Part shown: positions 11,267-24,100 of the stretch, piece after piece | How positions within the stretch are numbered: position 1 is the first letter of the stretch | Layout of the letters: each line of letters starts with the position of its first letter | NCBI RefSeq assembly: GCF_000237925.1 | Contig: NW_017386039.1 | Location: 372,001 to 436,000, forward strand | DNA: 64,000 bases | Source: Schistosoma mansoni | Lineage: Eukaryota; Platyhelminthes; Trematoda; Strigeidida; Schistosomatidae | Direction: 5' to 3' | The notes under the pieces: generated by a model | Seen by the model: only the letters and a program-made list of their open reading frames with translations | The model's database searches: none | What the model was told of the DNA's origin: nothing | Made by a program: the position numbers and the translations under genes

Positions 11267-14164
11267 CTGACAGAATGGCAATATCCAATGTGCTTTTTAA
11301 ATATCCATAAATAATTTCTGTCACAGAAACGACACTGAAAGTGTTGTTTGCAATTTGAGGTTTAAGTCTCATGTTAGCTGCTTATTGACCTATGCAAACA
11401 AACAAGAACTATTACATGTTTCATAAGGTCCTTGGTGACGGTTCAGACTATCTAGAGTGTCAGCATAAACCAATAGGAGTATATCGCCAACTAATTATTG
11501 ACGTGTAATGTATATTTATGGGTTCACAGTGCAGAAGGACGACTGAGCTGGACAAGTAATGGGTAAGTTCAACTCTCACAACCATCCTACTTGGAGTTAT
11601 AAGTCATATTTTTGTTGTTTGATTATTAACAAGTAGTTAAACTATCGTGTTTTTCATGTGCCTGCTTGTAAACTTTTCTCAGTGCACTAACTGTATTTGT
11701 GTTGTACCCCTCCAAAATAACTTAATTTTTGCAGACATAATACATAGGGTATACATATGCCGTCCCAGTGACCAGTGAGCTATGGTGACGTGCGCCAACA
11801 TTTGAACCTATGTGGTCTTATGAGTTTTGAGTCACAAGTGAATTGAATAAAACGGAAACTAAGTGACAACCTCTGTTGGGGCTTAACATGAGTGACAGAA
11901 GAAGCACTCATTTCGACCCTAGGTCATCAGTGCAGGTCAGACATTTAATTGATCAAGTCCAGAGTATTGGGATACAGACAAAATAATCGACACGGGACAG
12001 AAAACGTGGTATTTGAATTTTGGTTAGCGACCCCGGCACACAATATTGATCGGTGATCACAAGTCATAAAAGAACTGAAAAAATCGTCAGCGTGTGGTGG
12101 GATAACTGAATCAGTAGCGGAGGCGCAGAAAGAAAGTTTATTTGATGTTGGCTACTGTAAGTAACTTCAAACTACCTTATGTATTGACTCGTGAGAACTT
12201 CTAAATCCTATAGGCTATTCCGTAAAGTGATCAGTGACTCATTTGCCTGCACGTCAATAATAAAATCAGTCAATAAATGTTGTTTTTACAAAGCTGTTGT
12301 AGTTGTACGTTACGGGAAGACAGTTAAATACTTTCGCAACAGACAATTAAGTTTGTTGATTTGTTTAGATGCACAGCAACATGGATCAGAATATTCAAGT
12401 CCTGCGTAGGGAGAAACAGTGAGGGAAGGTTGTTTGGTTACCGATCTTTATGTGAGGAGTAGTATGGCTGATATTGTTCTGCAAAGTTGTCTTTGGTCGA
12501 TTCGACAAGCGCCAATTGTTTGATCTTGATATTGATATGATAAGCATATTTTTCGTCGTTAGTGTTCCAATTACAATTCAATCCAATATCAGGACCGCAA
12601 GTACGAAACGTTTAACATCGATATTGCACTTTAATCGACTAGAGGCTTCAGTTTAAGTCGCATTGGATACATTCATCATCAAATGATCCTGGTTCTCTTA
12701 ATTAGCACCACTGTCCTCTGAAGGGGTTACTCCGAAAAATTTGAAAATGTAACGCTTGAATGTGTATACGGAGGATTCGTATGTTGCAGATCATTTTTAA
12801 CGAAGGAGTTGATATAGAATTGTGTTCAAAGTGGGTACTACTCTAAATAAGTGGACGGACAACTATTTGTTGATCACCTTTTATTAGCTCTAGAGGATAG
12901 GTGTGAGCATAGTGAAAGTTTGCGGAGGGAGTTAATGATGATGAACAGTTCCTTGCCAAAACATGAGTTTACCATGAATTCAGTCGTTGATCTTATGGAT
13001 TAAAAAACAACTCGGGGTATGCATATATGTAGATACGAGTCTGAGTAGGACTTGGTTATCTCGTTGCATCCTGGAGAGCAGGAAGAGTCCATGTGTATTG
13101 CCATGAGTATTGGGATCGGTAACCGCGCGGAGCAGTCACGACGAAATTCACTTAAAGTGTTGCTGAGTAAATAGTAAGGTCTTGAGTCTCAGTGTATAAT
13201 TAATTTCGCATATGTTAGGATAGCACTCTGTGGATGCTTTTCCATGAATGATACCATTTTTTCATAGATATATGTGGTTTCCTCTAGCGCTTTCTCTATA
13301 CGTATAAATTCGTTTCTTTTTAGTTTTGTTAGCATCTTCGCCTTCTAAAGTTACTGGCTATCCCAAGTTCGGGTGAAGGAAGAGGGTTGAGCATGAGGTA
13401 AGCAACATCATCCAGTATAAAACATTTCGCCAAAAAATCGCCAACCAGATTAGACAGTTATGCCGGGAGTTATCATCATACTATCTAGAAATATAAAATT
13501 AGGGTCAACACTTTGACGTCTTTGGGGTTTTTGAGTGCTATTTAACTTTTGTCTCACTTAACACAGACCACGGTAGCTACCGCTTTAAGTATATATTTGT
13601 TTCATCATTAATCCCTGGTTCGTGGAGTCACCATCAAGGATAGAATTAAAGCTTCATATGTATCGGAAACATACATTTCTGTTGAAAACTTTGTTCACTC
13701 GTTTTCTAAAGGATGTACTGTTTGAACAATTGATTGACTCTTGAGTATGAATGTAATTATCATCTTGTGGTCAAATGCCCGCCCTACTAGCAAATCAAAC
13801 ATTATCCGCATCATAGGGTACCTGCTAATCGTGTATAAATAGTAAAAAAAGCTATCTAGGTGGAGTTTTTTCTCCAGGTCGAGTGGTTTGGTCATGAAGC
13901 TTACATCGTTCTTCTGAATGGCATTTATCAGCACAACTTTGGACAGAAGTAGTGTATCACCTCCTCCATATATGACTCTCATTTTGTCCTGTCTACCTCG
14001 GTTTTGACTGGTTATTGTTGACTTTCAACCTGTCATTGGCTGCGTATTTGATTGGTTGTATTTTTCATCCATTTGATTGTTATTCTCATATGTGTCCATG
14101 ACTTTTTAATTGGTTGATAGAGTGAATCGATTTCAATGTGTTTGTTGATTGCCGATTGACCTGA
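11267..14164. other. No recognised gene
   Basis: Short random frames only. The window shows no internal match for this stretch and no RNA gene was recognised. Confidence 0.35.
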
Positions 14165-14400
14165 GTGCCAAGCTACTAAAAATTCCCTGACGCTTTCCGT
14201 ATTCCTTCTATCTAAGATTCTAACATTTTCCCATTAGAATGTCTGTTCACAGTTGTTTACATACATTGACACAATTGAGGACATGTCATGGCGTTTGACT
14301 GCTAGTTGGTGTTCGTGCAGGCAAAGTTGAAGAGGTGGTCCACTTTGTCTAATGTAGTGTCTTTAGCAGTTGGAACAATTTATTTTGTTTTCAAATCTTG
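14165..14400 (-). mobile_element. Penelope-like element fragment, GIY-YIG end
   Basis: Reading leftward, broken frames give LHEHQLAVKRHDMSS, then WENVRILDRR and REFLVAWHS. This is the C-terminal part of a Penelope-like element (EHQLAVKRHD...NWENVEIL...REFLEAWYS pattern) ending the GIY-YIG endonuclease region. Stops and frameshifts show decay. A frame upstream (14680-14400) may be the preceding linker. Confidence 0.6.
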
Positions 14401-17400
14401 ATCGGTCTTTTCTTGAGTATATCTCTTCTTTTTTCTTGTGTCGTCTGGCTAATATCTTGGTCGTTGTGGAGATCGCCAAACGTTCTGATATCAGTATCTC
14501 CTCCAGCTTTCTCTTTTGGTCATCCATGACATATTGGGAATCCCTAATTCTGTTTTATGCGTCAGTTATCATTAGGTTTACCACTTTTCTTCCGTATGGA
14601 TCAGTCATTCTCTTTCCCACAAGTCAGTTACCTAAGGGTTTGTATCTTACACTTGTTTGCAGAACATCATCCACCTGAGCTAAAAGTCTCCACCATCAAA
14701 CAATTAATGTACTATAGATTGGTACGCTTTACAAATACTCTGAGTTTCATTGATATCAGTTGGTTACTAGGTTATTGCGGTTTTGATTTTCGGCTAAATT
14801 GGTAGGCAACCATTACAATAACATTTATACAGTAGCCCTAATCAGAGTTCTAGCCGTCATATACTAGTCTGTTTAGGAATAAAGTGCATGATAATAATCC
14901 GCTTTTCACTATGTGTCAGGAATACATTTTTCCTGAGTAAATTGGGAAAACAGAGTAATGCACCTCTACTGAGTTAAATCTTCGGAAAGATACTACGAGA
15001 CACCTAGCATTTCTAAACGACTGATTAAAGAATTTAGGCGACGGCTTATTTTGAAGTACCCCCCACTAAAGAGAGTGATGAGTAATGATTCCAGTAATGA
15101 TATCCATAGTTGGTCAGGGTTATTTTTCGGCTTTTTTAAGCTTCAATAGAATTGAAAGTCAACTTGAAGTATTTTGGCTGTCCTCTAAGCGCACCTGTCA
15201 TGGATTTCATCGGTTGCATGCAAATTGACATAGGTTGATGATTTGAATTCGATTTGACATTAAACACCTAGTGATAACGGCAAACCTGCCTCGTTTATCC
15301 GAACTTTCAAGACCATCTCTTAAATCTTTGCCTTCGCCTTTGTGGTGACCTGCACAGCCTTCTGTTATCTGTCTGAATTTGGGTGAATCTGTTTGGAAAC
15401 TTTAACGTTCACAATGAGCTTAACCGAGATCGAGTTTCTTGATAACTCATTTCGCGTGTGACCCATTGTGCGCAGTCGTTTTGAAGGAACTCTCTCCCTG
15501 TTGACTTCAGAAAGAAGCTAAGAAGTCAGAGCATTTCATTTGGTGTCCCGTTAATTGTTGTTGTGTCTGATAAAGCATTACCTTAGTTGAGTAGACCACA
15601 ATTCAAGGTTACTCAAACCAAGTTCTGGGAGTCTGAAATCCTCTGCCACAACTGTGTTTGCTTCTAACAGTGAAGAGTTGGGCTCATTTTTCGACCCCAT
15701 TAAACCTTAAGTCTGAGATGTCATGATTTATAACACTCACCTTAGCTCGAAAGAAAACTAAAAATATTCACCATTAACATCAATCGATAAAACATTATAG
15801 TTATATCGGGATGTTAAATTCTTGAAATGTGTACTAAAGGACTTCCCATTCGGAACAAAGACTCGACAACTGTTTGGATCCACTCTTATACCCTTGAAAG
15901 GTAGTTAGGCTGAAAAAGGTTTATGAGTTCTGGTCATACAGTTTATCATACATCACATGAAGGAAACGGGAGGAGGTCTTATCTTATTTAAACACAAAGA
16001 TTTCTCCATTAAATTGAGAAAAATATGAAATGTATCTCATTCATATTATGAGGAATTCAATAAGACCCGTTTATTATATTTTTATTCCAACAGCAGGATA
16101 TTGATTGACTCTGACCTGCTAGAAGAGTAAAAACAACTCTCAACAACCTACAAACGTGGACAGTAACCCGACTAGCAGTTGCAAGGTGTTAAAAAAGAAC
16201 TGAAGCCAATCACAACACTAAAGTAAAGCTTTATGACTATAATTCACTTTCAGTAAGACAGTTATATGCTTTTTTTGCATGCACGATCAATGATGCATGG
16301 CAAAAGATAAGGTGTAGGGTTGTAACCCAACAAAGCCGCTATAAGACTGAATCAACGAACCGGGCTAATTTATCACTGAAGTATCTGAACATATCAGTTA
16401 AGTATTTATATGATGGAGCTTCCTAATAGCATTTCAGTTGTAATATGATAAAAAGGAGAAGGTGCTTTGTTTAACCTTCGACTCTGATAAACACGAACGT
16501 TTGGAATATGGTCCAGATAAAGTTAGAAGTTCTGTTGTCGAATGCTACAAATTTATCGACGAGAAGCAGAGAAAAAAGTATGAACACGGTAAATGGATAT
16601 AAATCCATAATAATGCTGAAATCGTTACAATGGAACGCGCATAAGCATGTTAAACCAGTAGGTAAACGTCATACTAGCTCTTATAACTGTGTTGTAGCAA
16701 AAACCTTCAGATAAATTACGGAACAAACAATGAATCTTGAAATATAACATGGTAGAGTGTATAGCAATAATGGAAGGAAAGCTGAAATAGGAACCTGAAA
16801 GGTCATTCGACAAATTTTAGGATGTAAAAGGTAACTGAGTATGCTTAGAAAAACCGTTAACTTTATCATTGTCGACTACTTACTGCGTTTTGTTCTCCAT
16901 CATTTTATATCAAATTTCAACACATCAGCTATTAAGAGAAAGAATATGTAAAAGCATATAATATCTTATCATTGTAGAACAGCGAAACACCTATAATTTG
17001 TTTTCATTGTGACTCAGTGAATAGTTTAGGTGGTCATATTTCCGACTGTTTTGTAAGAGTTGTACTTGTGAAGTTTAGCACAAGTGCCTCCAGTGTAGGT
17101 GAAGCCTTACATTTCACTTCCATTTGTTTTTCGAAATTTTCCCATACTGTGAACAGTTTCAGACCACGAGCGTAGATCAGTTAACACAAACCAATAGTGC
17201 CGCTCATGTACTGTGGTGCCACAAAGACAGTAGACTCAAGCACCTCAAAATTTGTTTCCTGGATCTTAGTCTTTGGTTCTAACTACCGATAACCATGTGA
17301 CTTTCGAAGGAACTATTAATCACAATTCGAATTGATAAACATACAACACAATACAATATAACTTGGCACAAATAACCATATTTAGGTCAACTGAAATACA

Positions 17401-20346
17401 AACGACTACCATTAAAGCATAAACTATTTGAAATAGCACGCAGAACGAAACTGAGCCTATCAAGGCTCACTGAGGTAATGTTCGGCTTCGGTAGTTTTCG
17501 TCCAGCCCAAAGGCACACTGTGTATAAGGACAGTGTAGTGATCGTTCGTATTAGTGATTGCTTTGTGTTTTATTTCTCCCCTGACTCTAAGTCAAAATAC
17601 AATGACTGACGGTTCTCTCAGTGTTCTCTCCAACTTGAAGACAGGTTCATCTTTGACCAAAAAGTATGAAGTAGACCTTTATGGAAATTACTACTTAATA
17701 TACGGAGCTCAACACATGCGAGAGTCTGGAGAGGTAGAGAACATGAGAAACAGTTAGCTAACAACTCAGTAGGAACATTGGATATACCTACATTTAATGA
17801 TGTAAACGTCCGACAACCATTAGCGATGAAGTAGGAGTGATACGGTTATTGTGCACAGATGAAAAATAAAAGTGAATGTCATAAGGTCTCAGTTGTCGTA
17901 CAGATGAAATGATACAAATGCCATCATTAGTAGACTTTGAATGTTAGATCGAACTAAATCAACCTCTTTTCTCTTCACCTTTCATTAAAGCTAAACCATC
18001 TGAGCAGTTGAGAGACAACGGAGATAAATAAAAGATTTATTGCGGGAAGAATAGGAATCAGAATGTGAATTTCACACTTGAATTACAGCTGCTTTAAGTA
18101 AGGGATGTAAATCTCAGGTACCTATTTTGGTCCGAATTACTAACATTAATTCGCGACAACATTCTGATAAGTTCCGCGTGCTTGTGAACTAATCGAATGC
18201 TCACTATGAGCTCGGAGGTATTGTTCGAATTTATCCAAATTTCTTTAGTATAGGCGGTGGTGAATTTCTGATAATTTCGTTTTCATGTTTATATCAAAAC
18301 AGGAATATATATAAGTACACCATGCACCATATACAATGGTAAGACAGCCACCAAAAGCTAAATTCAGTTTACGTAATTCTCTGGAGATATTGTACATGAC
18401 AGGAGACACGAACCTCACCTTCTTATGGATCTCCATATGTGTTGAAAATACCACCAGTATTATAGTTTGACAAGTAATAATCAGTAACACCTCCTATAAT
18501 CGGATCGTGCCCCACTCAGTTAAAATCAGAAGTCAAGCGAAGAGGTTGGAAAGATATATTTGATGCGTTATCAGTATATCGAGAAGCGATTGATCTAATC
18601 TGGCTAGTGATCGTAGGAGATGTTTCCCACGCTGTGCTGTAACGTGATCTGGTGCGAGTGAATGACCGAACGTCTTCAGCTAAACAAGTCCACTTGAAAC
18701 AATGTGGTCAGCATCCAATGTCGAAGACTTGAAAATCTATTGATTTTGGGGAATTATTTACAGCTACAGTGTGAAATGCCTAGCATTTTTGCACTCGATA
18801 ATTATATTAATGATACTTATATATAAGAATGATTTTTGCTTGAGGCTCCATGTTGAACAATAAGTTTCACCTTATTACCTTGTAATTTCGGCAGTTTTGA
18901 TGTTCCATAGAGACACGTTCATATAAAACACTCGTAGATAGCCTCAGATGATTGAAATGATATTTTAGGTAGACTTTATACTCTTATTTGCAGTTATGAA
19001 CCTCAAATAAGTTGAAAAATGCCCGAAAATAGTAGTTATCGATCTTTATTGTACGTCGAACTACATGATAATCCTCACTAACAGTCAGATTTAAAAAGTT
19101 GTCGTATAGTGACCTTGTTTGAGGAGGTTGTTCAATTCAACCTGGCAAGTGTAGGCCTGCGGCTTGCCTTGGGTCGTCTTTTGTCTATAAGTTACTCGGG
19201 GTTGTGTTGTACCAGGGTTGCACCAGAAATCTATCCCTGCATACTTAGACATACTTTTTATTTCATGCCGCAGAAATCAATCTTGTGAGTTATGTGTCTG
19301 GAAATAATGCTTCTTAAAATACGTCATTTAAATACTTTCGTGATTTTACTAATCGCCTAAATTGTTTGTAATAGGCTACGTTTCTAAGCGAATACTTTTT
19401 TCCTAGAAAGTCATATAGCTGAATGGTTTGGGAGACCGTTGCCTGTGTTCCTAGAACTCCCATCTCCCTAATTTGGGGAAAATTTTGTCCTGTTTATGTT
19501 AATTTTGGGGAAACTGCTATAGAAGACATTTGGAATATTCTGGGGGTTTTGTGCCGTTTTTCAAAAATTTATCCAAAATTGACAAAACGTTACCCAAAAT
19601 AGGGAGATTGAGTTTGTCTGGGAATCAAACTTTTATTTCTACTCAGTTGCCTTATGAACATGCATGTAAATCATCCAACGCCTTGCATCTTTACAACTAG
19701 CTTAATTAACGCGATTCGACTTCACTATTTGTCGCAGTTCCGCGTAGTTATCGACCGAGTTGTCCAGAACCTCACACATAATTAACATCGCCTAACCAAC
19801 GGAATCATTTTAATCTAACGCTTCAAAGTAACCCAATTTCATCTATATCTAAATATCTGCATACTGTGGTTGTTAAATCTAATCAAACATGCTCTAGGGT
19901 TACAGGTTTTGATAATTTAAGCAACCAATATGGTCATCTTAATTCATGAGTATTCTCTTGACTTTTGCATACTACGTTATCGTGTTCGTTGTCCCGTATA
20001 CTTTATTTGATCAAGTCCAACTATTGTGCTCTACTGTTTTCTAATGTTCATTTAGCGATGGGAAACACTAAATATGTTGGATCCGAAGGTATATTCAACG
20101 TTATGCTTTATTATTCGACTGCTCGTTAATTCTCGTTTAGAAATCCAAGGATCAGCATTTGAGCTCTTGTTCATCAGAAATATTCGAAGAGTATTAAAAT
20201 TCATCACCCTGTTCACTAAAGCACATTTCTCATCTATATCTAAATATAATTTTCGATTTATTCAAATACCATGTTAAGTACCTAGTTATACGTATCTTGA
20301 TTTCGTATAAGTCAGAAGAGTGCTTAGAAGTCTTACCAACCACTAG

Positions 20347-20349
<3 letters not shown>
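14401..20349. other. No firm gene; probable 5' flank or first intron of LIG1
   Basis: No domain was recognised. Around 15598-15640 a block (ccacaattcaaggt, ttctgggagtct) resembles the reverse complement of about 63265-63320, suggesting a dispersed repeat. A small imperfect inverted repeat (tctccctaatttgggg against cccaaaatagggaga) lies at 19466-19610. The start-codon exon of LIG1 should lie here or just downstream but was not identified. Confidence 0.35.

Positions 20350-20379
<30 letters not shown>
20350..20379. repeat. (TA)n microsatellite
   Basis: Fifteen uninterrupted TA units lie about 200 bp upstream of the first recognised LIG1 exon. Confidence 0.95.
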
Positions 20380-20381
<2 letters not shown>

Positions 20382-20577
20382 TGTCTGTTCCTCTGTTTCC
20401 GATCCTAGCCGTCTGATTTCAGACAGACTTTTACAATCTTAGACTATTATTTGTTGTTTAAGAGATTTATATCAAGCTATCGAAACAATTTTGAGTAAAA
20501 ATAAACCAGTTAAACCACTTGTTATTCTGACTAACTTAAAATATTATACTCTAACGCTGAAGTTCTTTTTACCGTAG

Positions 20578-21158
20578 ATCATTCTTCTCCGGGAGCGAGA
20601 AAAAAGAAACTGAGAGAACAAATAAGTAAGCTTGGGATTATTGCTTACATTCTGTCCTAAGGGAAAAGATAATTGGTTCGAAACCGCCTAACAATACTTC
20701 ACATAAAAACATAAAGCGCAGACGCATCATAGTCGAAAGTGATGATTCATTAACCGAAACGCCCAATAAAAGTAACTATAATTTTTTTGTGTCTAAGTAA
20801 CATTAGGCAGTGAATGTGTTCATGTATGTCGGTTGGAGTATAAAATCGAGTAACATTTTAGAATGATATTAATTTTGAAGAAAGTGATGTAGAAATCCCC
20901 TCTAAATTACCTGATTTGGTACATCAGCAACCAATAAGAGTATGTTTCTCTTCACAATTTGTAAGTATTTAAGAGTCCTACAAGTGAGGATAAATTGTTA
21001 GAGAATGTGACTGATACAAGAAGTAAAGATGAATTCAAGAACTTAAGTGAGTCTAACTTAGTCCGTTTACAGTGTGCGGAAATTGAAGCAAGTAATATTC
21101 TAAGCACATCGAATGATAATGAAAAGTCGTCACGGAGTCCTGAAAAACTAGTTGCCTG
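20578..21158 (+). CDS. LIG1: LIG1 N-terminal regulatory exons
   Basis: Four short exons separated by introns of 36, 109 and 34 nt encode a charged, presumably disordered region. The first visible residues are [10 protein letters not shown]. In animal LIG1 an FF pair preceded by Q-x-x-I near the start is the PCNA-interacting PIP box, so the preceding unseen exon probably supplies the Met and QxxI. The next exon has a basic patch ([20 protein letters not shown]) that may act in nuclear import. The join 20771 to 20881 fits the phase but has a weak acceptor. An alternative acceptor (ttttag) before 20862 would add NDINFEE but needs a different donor. The last exon ends in SPEKLVA before the conserved core. 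Confidence 0.75.
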
Positions 21159-24100
21159 GTATGAATCGTCAATAATGTTATTTCTTTAGTTACGACCCCA
21201 GCAAAGCGGGTTATCACCCCATCCACGATTGTAACTGGCGAGAAGGTGAAAGGTTGGTGATTACTTGAAAATAACCATTTCTAGTGTCCCTTATTTGTCG
21301 TTGGCGAGAACATTCGAGTGTATTGAGGCCACATCTGGCAGGTAACACAAATTTAATTTGTATCGGTTCTTTAGAATCAAAATAACAGAAATACTGTGCA
21401 ATTTTTTTCGCTCAGTCGGTTTGTTGTCTTCGTTTGATTTAACAAGTTGCGTTTACCTTTGCCTCAACCGACTGGGGCCCGCATATGAAGGGATGGAACT
21501 AGGCGTGGGGGAAACAATCCTACTAAAGGCTTTGGCTGCAACTACAGGTAATTTTGCCCCTTTTTGACCATTTCTGATGTTTACTAACGACTAAAAGCCA
21601 AAATATCTCCCATTAATTGGCGATGTGTATCAAAACGAGATTGAAATTCAATAGAAAGTATATCTGACAAATCAATACACTAGGTTAATTTTTACTCGCT
21701 TCTGTTATTATTTCAAATGGTTAAAACTTCTAAAGGACTTTGATCAATAAGTGAATAACTTGTCCTCTAAGAGGCAATAAACTTACGTATTTTTTGCAGA
21801 CGATTGCATTTTTTACCATGTTGAAGGAGTGGAAAATGCTAACATGGCTCGTTATTCATGTCCTGGTTGTTGAAGATATAGCTAAGTGATTAAAGCACTC
21901 ACCTTCCAATTAGTAAGTTATTGGTTCGAACTTCACTCCAGATATTTCAGTTTGGATCCTTAGGTAGTGTCAATATCCCTCATAGAAACAGTGCGTAAGA
22001 TTGTAGTTGGTAGCTGATTTGAATTACCATCTATTTAGTCTGAAAACCACTTAGTATTTGATGGCTGAAGATAGTTCTTGAGTATTTAAACCTAAATGAA
22101 TTAAGCACTTTCTAACCGGTTTTCAGACTACCAAGCTGTATTTCAGTAATGCTAGTTTTCTACATGCTTCTTTAAAAAGGCAATAACGTCAATTTTCCTG
22201 TGCAATAGCTTGGTGTTTGAGGCATTTGAATTCCGGCTCCAAGTCTCAGACTCGGACTCCATTCCACTTTCTTGAGTTTAGGCAACCGAGTGATACTATT
22301 AGCCGTTACAGCGTGGCTTATACTCTAGTACTTGGTTAATGGTTTTATTTAATTTTACTAATTTTAATGTAAGTCTACTTAATAAGCAACTATTGTCTTA
22401 ATAAAAATAGAATTTTAAATCTTTCAAAGTCATATAAATGAAAGTCCATTAATTCCGTTAACAAAAGTGTCGAAGTTGGTCTGGAAAAGTAGCAAGTGTT
22501 TAAGTGATCTGTATTCATCAAAATTAGTGTACATTTGTAAAAAGATTCATTGACCGTTTCCAACTTTATTATTATAAGCTAATCGTTTAAATATTAGTTA
22601 TTTTTACTCTTATCTACATAGACTAGATATACATTCCAGTAACATTAGGAGGAATATCATTTTCTTTAATTTGGAGTAAGATTATTAATAAGTCAGCCAC
22701 ACAGGCTTTTCGTCTACAAGACATGCCTGACCCAATAATATAAAAATTTACAGGTTTCGGTTGTACAGTTGGAGACATTTTCAACCTACAGACTCATCTG
22801 TTTTATCTAATTCACTTTAAATATTTTAATAATTTTATTATCAATTGGGAATTCGTTAACATGCTGTACATAATTCTTATAGGTGTTGGGATTGAACATA
22901 TGCGTTCGAGTTTAAAACAACATGGTGATCTCGGTGCTGTCGCCGAAGTAAGTTTCTAAGACAAAGTCGTATCCTACTTTTTATGTAAATATCTGTAAAT
23001 AAAATATTCCAGCAGTCGTGGCTGAGTGTTATAGACACTCATTCTACAAGTATGAGGACGTACTAGAATCAGACGACTGGTTAGTGTTTCTAGCACCTTA
23101 CACAATGTTTATGAATAACCGTAGTATTTTAATGGAAATGTTTTTATTGGTCCTGTTTGATCAATATGTGTGGTATTCCTATTTTTTAATCTTAACTTGC
23201 TTATGATATATAATCTTTTAAAACTTCACTTTGAATGGAATTTTTCCAGACTATCAGATCACGTCAGAAAATCCTGTCAGCTCCAAAACCATTGACCATT
23301 TCATCAGTATTTTCTAAATTGAAAGATATTGCTTCAATGTCTGGAAATTCAGTAAGTTATTATATTCACTTTTGAGACTGATTGGTGCGTTAATTAGCCA
23401 TTTACCCCATGAAGCAAACCTCACCTTCATGCTTTAATCTGAACAAAAGTTCAACTTTCACTGACCATATCTAGCGAAACAAAAGTTCATTTATGGTCAT
23501 TTTGTTTATATTATCCCACTGTCCATGGGAACAGGTAGACTGATATTTCCTCATTAAGTCTGCAATGCAGCAATTTGTCCTTCATCACTCTTTAAAATCT
23601 ATCTCTGAAAAGTTTCTAAAATATTATCAACAAGAAGTCTTCTCAAGTTTTCTATTTGTAGACTTCTTTTTTCTCCCAATTAAACCTAATAAGTATCAGT
23701 TTGTTTTTGAGAGATTTCTTCGTATTCCAGATAGTTTGGTAAATTAATTTCATCATGGCTGAGAAGTTTGTCAGTTTTTTACTCTATGTTAGCTTCCTAT
23801 GTATGAACTCCATATATATTCCATCTTTTCGGCTCATAAGTAATTGGGAGTTTTGAGTCCGGTTCCATTGCAATCCTAAATCCTATAGATGGATCCCAAT
23901 CAGGAAAAGGTCTGGCAGTTTCTTTTGTATTGAATGGGCATTTACAATATAGTTGCTTTTAGATTTATCTCTTTGCTTACAGAATGGAGTCATATGAGGA
24001 CCCCATATCTGTGTCATCTTTTTGTTTGTATCAGTATAATAAGTGAATCACAGAATCTCATATTAGTTGTGTCCATAAATAAACAATTGAGCAAATAAAG

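Noticed and set aside
15227-15243. ATG CAA ATT GAC ATA followed by a GT, encoding MQIDI, as a possible LIG1 first exon supplying the QxxI of the PIP box
   Set aside because: The donor leaves one base where the exon at 20578 needs two, so the frame breaks; it is also 5.3 kb away. Treated as coincidence.
21868-21945. Functional tRNA gene
   Set aside because: Box-like motifs are present but the acceptor and D arms do not pair convincingly; kept as a tRNA-like relic.
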